Source: Schistosoma mansoni (lineage: Eukaryota; Platyhelminthes; Trematoda; Strigeidida; Schistosomatidae). Taken from it: DNA of 64,000 nt. Numbering within the stretch: position 1 is the first letter of the stretch; each line of letters starts with the position of its first letter. The notes below the pieces were generated by a model, which was not told the origin of the DNA, made no database searches, and saw nothing but the letters and a program-made list of their open reading frames with translations. The translations under genes and the position numbers were made by a program. Shown one piece after another: positions 44,960-56,455 of the stretch. The stretch covers positions 15,302,770-15,366,769 of the forward strand of contig NC_031497.1 in assembly GCF_000237925.1 (NCBI RefSeq). Direction: 5' to 3'.

Positions 44960-45655
44960 TTAATAGGAACATAAACAAAGGAATAAGCAAGATTCTCAGA
45001 TACAACACGAAGAACACTACCAACCCAATCACACTTGATGGAGAAGCTCGGAAAGAGATGGAAACATTCACGTATCTGGGAAGTATCATTGATGAACAAG
45101 GAGGATCGGATGCAGATGTGAAGGTGAGGATTGGTAAAGCAAGGACCACATTCCTACAATTAAAGAACATATGGAACTCAAAACAACTGTCAACTAATTC
45201 CAAAGTGTGAATCTTCAATACGAACATGAAGACAGCTAGTTCTTCTGTATGGAGCTGAAACGTGGAGAACTACCACAACCATCGTCAACTAGTTGTCTAC
45301 ACAAAATACTCAAGATCCATTGGCCGTATGTCATCAACAATAGCCTTCTGTGGGAGAGGACAAATCAGCTTCGATCTGAGGAGGAAATTAGGAAAAGACG
45401 TTGGAAGTAGATAGGACATAGATTGAGGAAATCACCAAACTGTATGACGAGGCAAGCTCTAACTTGTAATCATGAAAGGAAGCGGAAAAGCGAAAGTCCA
45501 AAGAAGTCATTACGCTGGGAAATAGAAGGAGATATGAAAAGGATGAATGTTAACTGTAAAGAACTGGAAAGGACTATTGGGGACAGGGTTGGATGGAGAA
45601 TGCTGATGTGCGGCCTATGTTCCTTCACGAGGGGTAACAGGAGTAAGCAAGTAAA
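44960..45655 (+). pseudogene. RTE-B 3' copy, 5'-truncated and decayed
   Basis: Reads [40 protein letters not shown], then after breaks [13 protein letters not shown] and [14 protein letters not shown], ending ggggtaacaggagtaagcaa. This is the C-terminal third of RTE-B. It has at least three frame interruptions and is more diverged than the 52 and 56 kb copies. Confidence 0.8.
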
Positions 45656-46017
45656 AATGTAATAATAATTGTTATTTATATAATACTTTAAAGTGGATTA
45701 TTCCTTTTCTACAGCTTACATCTCGGAGTGAAATTCGCTAAACAACAATTGAAAACCAGCAATTATGAGATAATGGTTTCATTTCAGTATTCAACTTCTA
45801 AGGAGTGTAATATTTAATAACTAATCAATGGTCGAATCTAGGACCTTCAAATCTCACAGAAAGCGCTAAAAATCATTTCGTGATGTTAACTATATAAACT
45901 ATATTAACTATATAAACTATATAAACTTCCTATACTATTAATTGCCTATACTAGACTACTGTATAAAATCAACACCATATATGGTTAATTTAAAAGATCA
46001 TACTTTTTATATTATTT

Positions 46018-46085
46018 ACTTACTTACGCCTGTTACTCCCAATGGAGCATAGGCCGCCGACCAGCATTCTTCATTGGGAGTAACT
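46018..46085 (-). repeat. RTE-B 3' tip
   Basis: The last 50 nt or so of RTE-B with its TAAG-type tail (ttacttacttacgcctgtta). An inverted 13-bp piece (gttactcccaatg / cattgggagtaac) sits at its truncated end. Confidence 0.75.
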
Positions 46086-46408
46086 TTTTATATACGCTAA
46101 TTAATCAAGTAAATAATATTCAAAATAAAAATAGATAATTCTTAACTGGGATTATCAGGGATATGATCTTGAAACATAAGTTGAACAAGTTGTATTTTAA
46201 ATCAAACCACTTCAAAAATTATATGAATGTCAATGAAATGAGCTAACAGTAATTAAATCCTGTTTACAGGTAATTTCATTAAAAGATTAATAAATACTTT
46301 TTTTTCTTATTTTATACGTATTTTTACAAATTTTATTTTGTCCTAAACTATGGTGTGTACGTTATTTTTACATTCTGTTGTAATAAAAGAAAATATTGAA
46401 TAAGCAAA

Positions 46409-46936
46409 GATGGTTAGTGGCTAGCAGTGGAATCCAGGACGCGCGCTTCGTCCTATTCGGGACTCGTCAGCTGGATGTACCTGCATCTCAGAGTTGATGT
46501 TCACTCTGGGACTCGAATCCAGTACCATTCGTTTCAAACGCCAACGCGTTAGTCACTTAAAATGCTTGTGAATTAAGGCTATATCGAGGCAATACGCACA
46601 GTATGCACATATACCAATAAGAGACTGTCTTAAATATCAATTGGAAGATTCATCCAAAGAATGTGAAGTGAATTTAAAATATTGAATGGACTTTCGAATT
46701 TTCATTTTAACTACCGGAGATAAAGAAATTTGAAAAAAACATTGACAAAGATCCTAATTTGATTTGAACATACCTGAAAGTATTATTATCATATCATTTA
46801 AATTCATTTAGTATTGTTTGTTTGAATCTTCCCATCGATGTGTTAGGACTGCAACTGGTCAGTCTCTAATTGGCATATGTGCATACTGTGCGTATTGCCT
46901 CGATATAGCATTAATTCATAAGCATGGTAAGCAGAG
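46409..46936. repeat. Rearranged SINE-1 cluster (minus, plus, minus)
   Basis: 46409-46556 is a minus-strand tRNA/hammerhead half, 46560-46682 a plus-strand 5' half, and 46805-46936 a minus-strand 5' half. The plus and second minus halves can pair over about 100 bp. The B box is ggattcgagtccc on the minus strand. Confidence 0.75.
46432..46476 (-). ncRNA. Hammerhead ribozyme motif in SINE-1
   Basis: Stem I strands atccag and ctggat pair perfectly. The core CTGACGA is intact, as are stem II gtcc/ggac and the cleavage triplet GTC after a loopless cgcgcg helix III. The conserved GAAA is GAAG here, which probably weakens activity. It otherwise matches the known Sm-alpha hammerhead layout. Confidence 0.75.
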
Positions 46937-47095
46937 ATGAATAGTTTTAATTCATGTAATTATTTCACCCTGATCAAATATAAGTTATTCTAACACAAAA
47001 TAGTTACGAAGTTATCATTTAACATAAAAACTACAATCACTGATATGAATTTTTTGTTAAAAATTATTAACAAACTGTTAATTAAGAAGCAGTAA

Positions 47096-47440
47096 CCAGT
47101 GGAGTTCAACCAGGTCTGTTGGGAGATATCAACACGCTGAAGATATTGGTGAATGGTTGCTCAATTTCGTGGATTGGTTGAAGTTAGACATTAACACCGT
47201 TGAATGCCAGCCAGCTCATTGGTCTATCGATTAAGTGCTCTGGAGCGAGACTGGTAGGTCCTGGGTTCGAATCTCGCTCGCGAGGCGGGATCGTGGATGC
47301 GCACTGCCGAGGAGTCCCACAATAGGGCGAAACGGCCGTCCAGTACTTCCAGGTTTTCTATGGTAGTCCAGCTTCAATTGACTCATGATGTCAACTATAT
47401 AAATTTACTAAAATCTCTACAAAACCCCCTTCTGATGATT
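47096..47440 (+). repeat. SINE-2, full length
   Basis: Includes a 5' region (gtggagttcaaccaggtctg), gtggattggttgaagttaga, the tRNA-like head (B box gggttcgaatctcg), a hammerhead motif whose core has become CCGAGGA, and the 3' end aaaacccccttctgat. The best complete copy in the window outside the ribozyme core. Confidence 0.85.
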
Positions 47441-47639
47441 GAGTATATCACCAAAAAGATTATCCTTATTTAATATATGCAGTTTTTGTGAATCTCATTC
47501 AATATGAAATACTTGATGAATTTTATTTATATATTAATGAAAGATGAAGGAAAATATTTAAAAAAAACTTTGAATTATACCAAATTATATACATGGATCA
47601 GCGAAATAAATATTATTTTACAGTTAATATTGAATAATT

Positions 47640-47870
47640 TTTAATAGTTGAATCTATGAGTTGATGTAAGCTAGACTAACATTGAAAACCTGGAAGCACT
47701 AGAAGGCCATTTCGTTTTATTTATGAACTCCTTAGTAGTAAGTATCCATGGTTCCGCATGTGGGACTCCAGCCCAGGATCTTCGGTCTCGCGCGCAAATG
47801 CTTAACCTCTAGATCACTGATCCGGCACCCAACGGTGCTAATGTCTAAATTCAATTGATTCATGATTATG
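47640..47870 (-). repeat. SINE-2 copy, minus strand
   Basis: Contains aacctggaagcacta, tgggactccag, gcttaacctctagatcactg and caacggtgctaatgtc. The ribozyme part is degraded. A further plus-strand 3' fragment lies at 47925-48030. Confidence 0.75.
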
Positions 47871-47924
47871 TGCAACTATTCATCCATTGTCTTAGGTAGA
47901 TAAATATATCTACCCGATACGAAT

Positions 47925-48030
47925 TGGATTGCACTGGCTGTTCAGTGCTTCTAGGTTTTTAATAGTGGTCTAGCTTAAATCAACTTATGAATTCAACTAT
48001 TAAAAATTACTACAAACCCCCATTCTAATA
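47925..48030 (+). repeat. SINE-2 3' fragment
   Basis: Contains ttcagtgcttctaggttttt, agtggtctagctt and acaaacccccattct. It follows the previous minus-strand copy at 47640-47870. Confidence 0.65.
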
Positions 48031-48358
48031 ATATTGAATAACAAATTTAAAAAAGAGTGCAACACTTTCGTAAATCTATGCATTCATTTGCATGTTTTAA
48101 ATATATATTTATAATTGTGTGACTAAACAAACAAAATCTGTTTGAATTACATAACCAGTAGAGTTTGCGCAACATTTAAAATAGTTACTATGGTGACTCA
48201 TCATTCATTTTAATAAATAATTTAAATAAACATCGACAATTTTTTTTCATAACATTATTCAGTTTTTATAGTTATTTATAATTTTCACTATTAAAATTGT
48301 TTGTCATAACACTATATGATTAATTAGTTACTTTCAGTTTCTCAAGAAAATAATCATA

Positions 48359-48540
48359 ATGACTGAACTTGAACCATTAATCAACCATCCGTCTTGGTTG
48401 AGCAAAGGACAGGTAAAAGTGATTAAGAGTTCTATTCTCGCTCATTTGGTGGACACAAATCATCAAGTTGAACTGAATAAAGCTTTTAAAGTTATCTACC
48501 ATATTCCATTAATCAATTGTCTAGAAAAAATTTATCTCCA
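48359..48540 (+). pseudogene. Penelope-like element C-terminal fragment
   Basis: The frame contains HPSWLSKGQVKVIKSSILAH, then LVDTNHQVELNKAFKVIYHI. This resembles the segment after the reverse transcriptase in schistosome Penelope-like elements (SSILAHLVDTGH...FKVIYRIP). Similarity ends at about 48520; the remainder of the open frame is AT-rich. Only a scrap is present. Assignment is from memory of the family. Confidence 0.5.
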
Positions 48541-48915
48541 ATTTATTCTATTCCATAAAATGATTAATTTTTTTTTAAAAAAAAAGGAATAAACAGCTCT
48601 GTAATCATTTAAATTTTAATATTCTGTTCAATAAATTTTGATGTTTGACTTAGGAGATGATTGAATTATTTTCTATTCTCTTCTGAAATTCCTCACTGAT
48701 GGTACCCATCCATAGATTACGTAACCAGGATGAAAAAGGCTTTAATTAGAATTTTAATTAATAATTTTAAATTTATTCACTTAATGAATTAACATGTGAT
48801 ATTATTATATTGAATTATGAATTAATACAATGGAGTTATTTTGACCAGTTACTATGTGAACTATAGGTGTCATATCTGATAGTAACTATTCGCTTTAAGT
48901 TATTTTAAATAATAT

Positions 48916-49296
48916 CAGAGGAGGTTTTTGTGGATATTATGGTAATTTTAATAGTTGAGCTCATGAGTTAATTGAGCTAAACCACTATGGAAAACCTGAA
49001 AGCATTGGACGGTCGTTTCGTCCATGACCGACGATCTCGCCTCACGACATTCGAATCCATGACCTATCAGTCTCGCACACAAACGCTTAACCTCTAGACC
49101 ACTGAGCTGGCCAGCATTCAACGGTGTTAATGTCTAACTTCAACCAATCCACGAAATTGAGCAACCGTCCAACATCGTCTTCAGTGAGTTACTACATCAC
49201 AACAGAAACGGTTGAACTCCACTGGTCACTGCTTTTCACTAGAACTCCAGGAAATTCCTCTTGAAGCCAGTCACTAGTGAGCCTATGTTGATTAAT
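48916..49296 (-). repeat. SINE-2 copy, minus strand
   Basis: Nearly full length: 3' part (ggaggtttttgtgg), gaaagcattggacggtcgtt, tRNA-like head in reverse (cttaacctctagaccactga), and the long 5' region to about 49296. The hammerhead core is partly deleted. Confidence 0.8.
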
Positions 49297-49299
49297 ATC

Positions 49300-51299
49300 A
49301 GAAGGGGATTTTTGGGGAGGGAGGGTTAGGAATGGACAAAAATCCGAGATAATCTTGGGTTTTTTTTAACTTCATGTGATTATTATTGAGTGTTACTTCC
49401 GTTTTTATAATACAGTTTGATGACTATTCAGCATAAAATTATTTAAAATTCATCTACCAACAGTTATGTGTTATTCCTGGGGTTGTGCAAAGTCTCAGTG
49501 ATTGTTTATTACAATTTTCAGTTTCTTACAGTGACAGTGAATTATTTTCTACTACAGTAATTAAGTAATATGATTAACTTTGGATATCTCATTAGTTGTT
49601 ATCGACTGGTTGAAGTATGACTAGAAATTAGTGACATCTATCTGAAGAACAAACTGAGTTACACTGGGAAAAATCTTTAACTGGTCTATGTCTGAGGACT
49701 AGTTGATGTTAGGTTATTTTTGTTTTTAAATACGTCTTTATATATATACCATATGTAGTTTTTAATTTCATCATACATAATCAGTCAGAATCAATTTATA
49801 GCTCGTTGAATAACTAAGAAATTGAAATTTACATGAGGTTAACACATGTAGTGTTTTCCAAAACAACAATTAAAGCCTTATGATTAAACCATCTGTCTTA
49901 GAGAACTCAACAACATATAAAACACCAACTTGATCGGCAAATCTTCTCTATCATATATTCAGTCATTTAGTTAGTAATTTTATCTTCTTAAATCAGTTCT
50001 ACTGAAATTTTCGGAAGGATTTCTAGCTACTTATCTTATATGTATCAGTAATCAAAATTAGAACCAACCAAAATTAATTGTACCGTTACATAATGCTGTT
50101 GAAAATCGCAATAACTAATTATTTTGAGTATAAGGGTTTATGGAGAAGGTTGAGTGTATATTGAAATCACAAACCAACTTAAATTAAACAACTATTGAAA
50201 ATCAGGAAATATCGAACAGTTGTTTTGTCCCAATATTATACTGTTAATAATAAGAACGAGAAATAAATGGACGTGAATTTTTTTTGATCTATTATTTAGA
50301 TGTAAACAGATATTTAATAACCTATTTCGAACGCGAAGTCTAGGCTGTTGTGAGTGGGCAAAAATAATAACTGGTTTAAACATTAAATAATCTTTTGTCG
50401 GCTTTTTTTTATTGTAATCGGGAATTTTTTTTACTGTTCAAATAAAGTGTTTTATGGAGGAATTGTCAATAAGTTAGATAAACATAGATTTTGTAATGAA
50501 CTAATACCAATTGGAAATCTATTACGAACTGAAGAGACAATGAAATATAATTTCTCTTTGGCTTGTGAATCCCTCTGCCCTTCAAGAAACTGAGCTTTAT
50601 AATATAAGGTCTTATGCAGAGCTAAATAATTTAAAACCACTGAGCCAGAATTGAGTATAGTTCTTCATGTTTCGGGCTTCGTGATGATGAATTTTCTAAA
50701 CTTATAGTTAATTAAAGTCAATAAAATCAAAGAACTGTCTGTAACTCGTCAATATTACTGAGTAAAGGTGATGTTATATTCAAATTCTACTAAATTTAAA
50801 AACTATGAATCATTGGATTTCAAACCAAAAGGTCTAAAGGTGTTGTGCCTTTTATTAGACTTGGATCAACTAGATAATCAAACGTATTTTCATACAACAC
50901 TACAGAGTATCTTGATATCATTTGAGAACCATACAGTAAATAATTCATTTTCAAAATATCAATCAATTGTCTCAGGCTTGATTGTTCTCTTGTTTCCACA
51001 TCAATCACTATCTGTTCTCGTTCTCTTCTCTTCGATCATATTAACCTTCTACCAATAGGCGTTTCACTTACTAATGGTGGTATATACTACTTATATATGT
51101 CGACATCAGTAGTACACACCACAGTAGTAATAATAATAGTATCAACAGTCGCTTTATATTAAGTTCATCCTTCCTTTGACTATAATGACATGGAATCGAA
51201 TAACTTGAAGTTATTTACATACACTATGATTAAGCTCTATTTGACTTAAATGAATAAATAATTTTGTAAATTATTAAAACTTTTTATCAACTAAATTCG
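49300..51299. other. Intergenic AT-rich DNA
   Basis: No gene or repeat recognised. Open frames reach 96 codons at 50768-51058 but lack codon character or known domains. Confidence 0.5.
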
Positions 51300-51394
51300 C
51301 TTGGTGTTGTTTACTTGTATCTTTCCATTGTTATTTACGACTGCAATTGATCAGTCTCTTTTTGGCATACGTGCATCCTATGCGGACTGCCTCC
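51300..51394 (-). repeat. SINE-1 5' half, minus strand
   Basis: Complement of cagtcgtaaataacaatgg, tgatcaattgcagtc and gcatacgtgcc-type sequence. It is head-to-head with the following plus copy. Confidence 0.75.
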
Positions 51395-51722
51395 ACTGCT
51401 AGCCACTATTCATCTTTGCTTATAAAGCTTGTGACTTCAGGCAATATCGAGGCAGTATGCACAGGATGAACATATGCCAACAAGAGACTAATCAATTGCA
51501 GCAAACAACACCAAGTAAATTTAAACTTCACCCCATTGCACAAGCAGATGGCTATCAGGATTCAGTAGCTAAGTGGATAACGTGATACCGTTTGAAGCGA
51601 ACGGTACTGGGTTCGAGTCCCAGAGTAAACATCAAATCTGAGATGCAGGTACATCCATCTGACAAGTCCCAAATAGGATAAAACACGCTTCCTGCATTCC
51701 ACTGCTAGCCACTATCTATCTT
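51393..51722 (+). repeat. SINE-1, full length
   Basis: Begins ccactgctagccactattca, has cttgtgacttcaggcaatat, the B box gggttcgagtccc, and ends with a second attccactgctagccacta. The ribozyme (51653-51698) is degenerate: CTGACAA for CTGACGA and GATAAAAC for GACGAAAC. Confidence 0.85.
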
Positions 51723-51824
51723 CTTTTTATCAACTAGTTTCAAATTAAAATGTGGATTAATTTTGTTTTTATATATTGAACTTTGAATAAAATATATCTG
51801 ATGAATAATTATTTACTTACTTAC

Positions 51825-52958
51825 TTACTTACGCCTGTTACTCTCAATGGAGCATAGGCCGCCGACCAGCTTTCTCCAACCCACTCTGTTCTGGGCCTTC
51901 TTTTCTAGTTCTATCCAATTCTTGTTCATTCTTCTCGTATTTGTTTCCATTTGTCGGCGTAATGTGTTCTTTGGTCTTCCTCTTCTCCTTTGACCTTCAG
52001 GATTCCATGTGAGGGCTTGTCTTGTGACACAATTGGGTGATTTCCTCAAAGTGTGCCCAATCCACTTCCAGCGCTTCTTCCTGATTTCTTCCTCCGCTGG
52101 AATCTGGTTTGTTGTCTCCCACAGTAACTTGTTGCTGATAGTGTCTGGCCATCGGATCCGAAGTATCTTGCGTAGACAGCTGTTAATAAACACTTGTATC
52201 TTCTGGATAATGGCTTTCGTAGTTCTCCACGTCTCCGCCCCATACAGAAGAACTGTCTTGATATTTGTATTGAAAATTCTAACCTTGGTGTTGGTTGACA
52301 ATTGTTTTGAGCTCCAGATGTTTTTCAGCTGTAGGTATGCTGCTTTTGCTTTGCCGATCCTCGCCCTCACATCTGCATCTGATCCACCGTGTTCATCAAT
52401 GATGCTGCCCAGATATGTAAAGATTTCCACATCCTCCAAAGCTTCTCCGTCAAGTGTAATTGGATTGGTGCATATTGTATTGTATCGGAGAGTCTTGCTT
52501 TTCCCTTTGTTTATATTGAGACCTACTGCTGCTGAGGCTGCTGATACACTGGTAGTTTTCTCCTGCATTTGTTATTGCGTTTGTGATAGAAGAGCCAGAT
52601 CATCCGCGAAGTCTAAATCGTCAAGCTGCATCCTGCCTGTTCACTGTATCCCGTGCATTCCTCCAGATGTTGACGTCTTCATAATCCAGTCGATCACCAG
52701 GAGAAAGAGAAAGGGTGAGAGTAAGCAACCTTGCCTTACACCGGTCTTTACTTCAAACGAGTCGGTGAGTTGACCTCCGTGGACGATTTGGCAGTTTAGT
52801 CCATCATAGGAGTTCTGTAAGATATTGATTATCTTCTCAGGCACGCCGTAGTGTCGAAGAAGCCTCCATAGTGTCGTCCTGTCCACGCTATCAAATGCCT
52901 TCTCGTAGTCGATGAAGTTGACGTAGAGTGATGAATTCCATTCGATTGATTGTTCCAC
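51825..52958 (-). pseudogene. RTE-B reverse transcriptase palm to C-terminus
   Basis: First piece (52958-52641): NFIDYEKAFDSVDRTTLWRL, VKTGVRQGCLLSPFLFLLVI. Then a stop, the FADDLALL box around 52610-52590, another stop, and a 247-codon frame (52568-51825) with [54 protein letters not shown] and [14 protein letters not shown], the RTE C-terminal domain. The catalytic FADD is intact, but two stops separate the pieces. Confidence 0.9.
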
Positions 52959-52975
52959 AATGATACGTAGAGTTG

Positions 52976-53646
52976 TGATTATTATCTAATTTTGGGAAAC
53001 ATACAACCAATCAGTAGTCATAAAAATGTTAGAATGAAGGAGGTTCTGTAAAGTATGTAGCGTTAAATTACTTTACTACTGCATTGTCCCTAAGAGGTTT
53101 TCCTGCAGTGTGTTTCCTACTTCCAGTAAGACGGAGACAGATACATGCTCGCACTAGAGCATGATCTGAATCTAAACATGTGCTTCAGAATGAGTGACAG
53201 TGTTCTATAGAGACCCTCCATCGGTGGTTGATAATGATATTATCTAGTAGGGTCCAACTTTGTGACGAATTCGGAGGTCGCCAAGTCAAAATATTCTTAT
53301 TANNNNNNNNNNNNNNNNNNNNNNNNNNNNNNNNNNNNNNNNNNNNNNNNNNNNNNNNNNNNNNNNNNNNNNNNNNNNNNNNNNNNNNNNNNNNNNNNNN
53401 NNNNNNNNNNNNNNNNNNNNNNNNNNNNNNNNNNNNNNNNNNNNNNNNNNNNNNNNNNNNNNNNNNNNNNNNNNNNNNNNNNNNNNNNNNNNNNNNNNNN
53501 NNAATAAATCAAATTTAGGCACAATGACAACTATAGGTAAAACGTGTTTTGTTTAATAAAAAAATAAATAATAAATTTTATTATTACTACTATACATGTA
53601 ATAAATACAGATATTTCATAATCAGAAGGGGTTTTGTGGAGAGTTC
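52976..53646. mobile_element. Composite insertion inside RTE-B
   Basis: Splits the RTE-B frame between its VRIMGE and VRIIVEQ blocks. It holds a scrap of the SINE-2 3' end (tcagaaggggttttgtggag, 53622-53641), AT-rich DNA with an N gap, and a minus-strand LINE endonuclease fragment (53040-53300, SDHALVRACICLRL). Both edges carry similar 24-bp RTE sequence (52952-52975 and 53647-53670, four differences): either an old target duplication or a join of two RTE copies. Confidence 0.6.
53303..53502. other. Assembly gap, 200 N
   Basis: Fixed-size run of N inside the insertion that splits RTE-B. Confidence 0.99.
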
Positions 53647-55537
53647 GTTCCCCCATGATACGCACAGTTGCCATTTGATCTGTGCACGATCTATCCTTAC
53701 GAAATCCAGCTTGTTGATCTCGAAGTTGAGCGTCCACGGAATCCTTCATCCTGTTTAACAATACTCTGTTGAAGACTTTTCCTGGTATTGAGAGGAGAGT
53801 GATGCCCCTGTAGTTGTCGCACTTGCTGAGATCGCCTTTCTTTGGTATCTTGATGAGAAGTCCTTCTTTCCAGTCTGTTGGTACATGTTCTTCGTCCCAA
53901 ATCTTACTGAAGAGGATGTGGAGTATCTTGGCAGTTGCTGTTACATTTGCTTTCAGTGCCTCTGCCGGGATGTTGTCTGGTCCCGCCGCTTCAAGGCTCT
54001 TGATTTGTCTGATGGCCATCCTAATCTCTTCAATTATCGGTGAGCCAACATCGATTGGGAGGTCTGTGGGTGCTGCTTCTATGTTGGGTGGGTTCAGTGG
54101 AGCTGGTCGATTCAAGAGTTCCTTGAAGTGTTCTACCCACCTGTTTCGTTGTTCTTCAATATCGTTGATTACTTTGCCTTCCTTGTTTTTCACTGGTCTT
54201 TCTGGTTGACGGTAATTTCCAGCAAGTTTCTTTGTTGTATCATACAGTTGTCTCATGTTTCCCTCTCTTGCAGCCTTTTCCGCTGTCATCGCTAAATCTT
54301 CCACATATTTACGTTTGTCGGTCCTGATGCTCCTCTTCACTTGCTTGTTTGCCTCTGTGTATTCGGCTTGTGCCTTGGCTTTTTCTGCTCTTGTTCGGCT
54401 GATATTGATTGCTACCTTCTTGTTCCTCCTTGTTTCAATTTTATCCAGTGTACCAACAGTGATCCATTCCTTGTGATGGTGCTTCTTTTGGCCCAGAACC
54501 TCCTGACATGTTGAAACGATTGCCTCCTTGATACCTTTCCAGCTACTCTCTATGGTGGTTCCCTCTCCATTGAGTAGGTCATGAAAGGCCTCGAACCTGT
54601 TGCTGAGGGCTATGTTAAATTCGTTGAGTTTGTCAGCATCTCGAAGAAAGGCCGTGTTAAACTTTTGTGATGTTGTCCGCGCCATTGTCCAGTGCTTCTT
54701 GAGTTTTAGTTTCATCTTGGCGACCAGCAAATGGTGATCGGATGCTATATCAGCTCCTCTTCTGGTTCTCACATCCTCCATCGTCCTCCTGAACTTTTTG
54801 TTGATGCAGACATGGTCGATTTGATTTTGTGTAGTGTGATCCGGTGAAATCCAAGTGGCTTTGTGTATGTTTTTGTGTGGGAATATGGTGCCACCTATGA
54901 CCAGTTTATTGAAGGCACATAGGTTTGCAAATCTCTCACCGTTTTCGTTCCTTCCTCCCAGTCCATGTTGTCCCATTACGTTATCGTATCCAGTGTTGTC
55001 CTTTCCAACCTTGGCATTGAAATCTCCCATTAGAATGGTCAGGTCCTTGGTTGGGCACTTCTCGAAGATTGACTGCAGCCTATCGTAGAATTGGTTTTTA
55101 GCGTCTTCATCGTAGTCGTTGGTCGGCGCATAGCATTGGATGATGTTCATTTTAATGCCCTCTCTCTTTGTTTTGAAGGAGGCTTTGATGATCCTCGGTC
55201 CATGAGATTCCCATCCAATAAGTGCATTTTGTGCTTTTCTAGACAGCATCAGTGCCACTCCTTGTGTATGTGGGGCATTTTCTTCTTCATGACCGGAGTA
55301 TAACAGAAGTTCTCCTGAAGACAGTCGTTGTTGTCCAACCTGCGTCCAATGTGTTTCACTGATTCCAAGCACTTCCGGGTTGTATTTCCTCATTTCCGCA
55401 GAAATTTGGAAGACTCTGCCGGTCTCCCACATTGTCCGGACATTCCATGTACCTATAAAAATTGTCGCTCTGGTTGTAAGAAGGTGCATCGGCCTCATGA
55501 CTTCCGAAGGAACTCGGCTTTCATCATGAGACGTCAT
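53640..55537 (-). pseudogene. RTE-B endonuclease and N-terminal reverse transcriptase
   Basis: About 632 intact codons. Endonuclease: GTWNVRTMW (29-37), SETHW (60-64), MGDFNAKVG (170-178), QIDHV (239-243) and SDHHLLV (266-272) are all present. The linker is Lys/Arg-rich. Reverse transcriptase starts near residue 510 with GPDNIPAEALK, then YRGITLLS and RDQQAGFRKDRSC. The frame leaves the element after MATVRIMGERTL and runs 36 codons into the insertion. The intact catalytic set suggests a young copy, disabled mainly by the insertion and downstream stops. Confidence 0.9.
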
Positions 55538-55724
55538 TTTTCCTTCTACTCCCAGGGCAGAGTTTGAATGGTTTGAATGATTTTTTCTGGTTAGCGTTTT
55601 TTTAGCGAGTTGATTTTCTACGGGATGGGGTCGCTAACCCCATGCCCAACCCTCCTCCTTTACCCGGGCTTGGGACCGGCAGTAGCCCCTGGAGGAGCTA
55701 CAGGCGGAGTTATGAATAATTATT

Positions 55725-56443
55725 AGAATTTATTTATTAAATTACTTAGAAAATTGTTGATAATTTCTTATGTTTTAATTTAAAATAAAAACTCAATTGT
55801 ATTATTGTAATATATATATATATATATGGAGATATATAGATATATTAACTAGGTCATTGAAGATAAGGATTAGTATTCTGGGAAAAGATTCATACCCTAC
55901 TCAAAAGGTGAGTTGGAATATGATGTGTATTAATTGATTTGACCTATAAAATCATATATATATACGAATGATAAAAAATACAACATTTAAAAAATGTTTA
56001 ATTTATTTCCTAGTTATGAATTTTCGTGAGATAAATTGATGAACTAATTTTATTTCTTTTTTTTTATTTTTATTTTTTTTAATTTTTTTTTTCAAAAGGT
56101 GATTTTCATTAAAATTATTAATAATAAAGTAATTACTGAATCTTTATTGTATGACCTGAATTTTTACATTAATTAATACAGATTGTAAAAAAAGAATAGT
56201 GAAAATTTGAGATTTGAGAAAAGAAAAATAGAAGAAAAACAAACAAACAAGCATAAAATAAAATTTAGTATTAGTTTGTCATTTAGCTGTTCTATGAAAC
56301 GAATGAGTAACTTGAACTGGAGAAATATCTTTCTTTTTTTAAAAAAAAAAAGGGGAGTAATAGAATAATACATTGTTTCTTAATAGCATGAGCTTTTTTT
56401 ATAAGTAAGAATACAGAACTACAAATGGAATGTAATACAGAAC
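55725..56443. other. AT-rich spacer with TA microsatellite
   Basis: Very AT-rich; a (TA)n run at 55809-55827 and several A or T homopolymers. No gene. Confidence 0.7.
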
Positions 56444-56455
56444 TTATTTACACAC

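Larger units (their letters stand above)
51814..55711 (-). mobile_element. RTE-B: full-length RTE LINE with 13-bp TSD
   Basis: On the minus strand: 5' end aactccgcctgtagctcctc at 55711, ORF start at 55537, endonuclease, reverse transcriptase, and a very short 3' end with a TAAGTAAG tail. The 13-bp repeat atgaataattatt flanks it exactly (51801-51813 and 55712-55724), proving one insertion of a complete unit. It is interrupted by a roughly 670-bp insertion (52976-53646) and two further stops. It resembles the SR2 group of S. mansoni. Shortened relatives lie at 34.4, 40.2, 45.0, 46.0 and 56.5 kb. Confidence 0.9.

Noticed and set aside
50768-51058. 96-codon plus-strand gene
   Set aside because: Low-complexity AT-rich translation without recognisable domain or neighbouring exons.
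52009-52773. 254-codon plus-strand protein gene
   Set aside because: It is the antisense shadow of the RTE-B reverse transcriptase, which has clear motifs on the minus strand.
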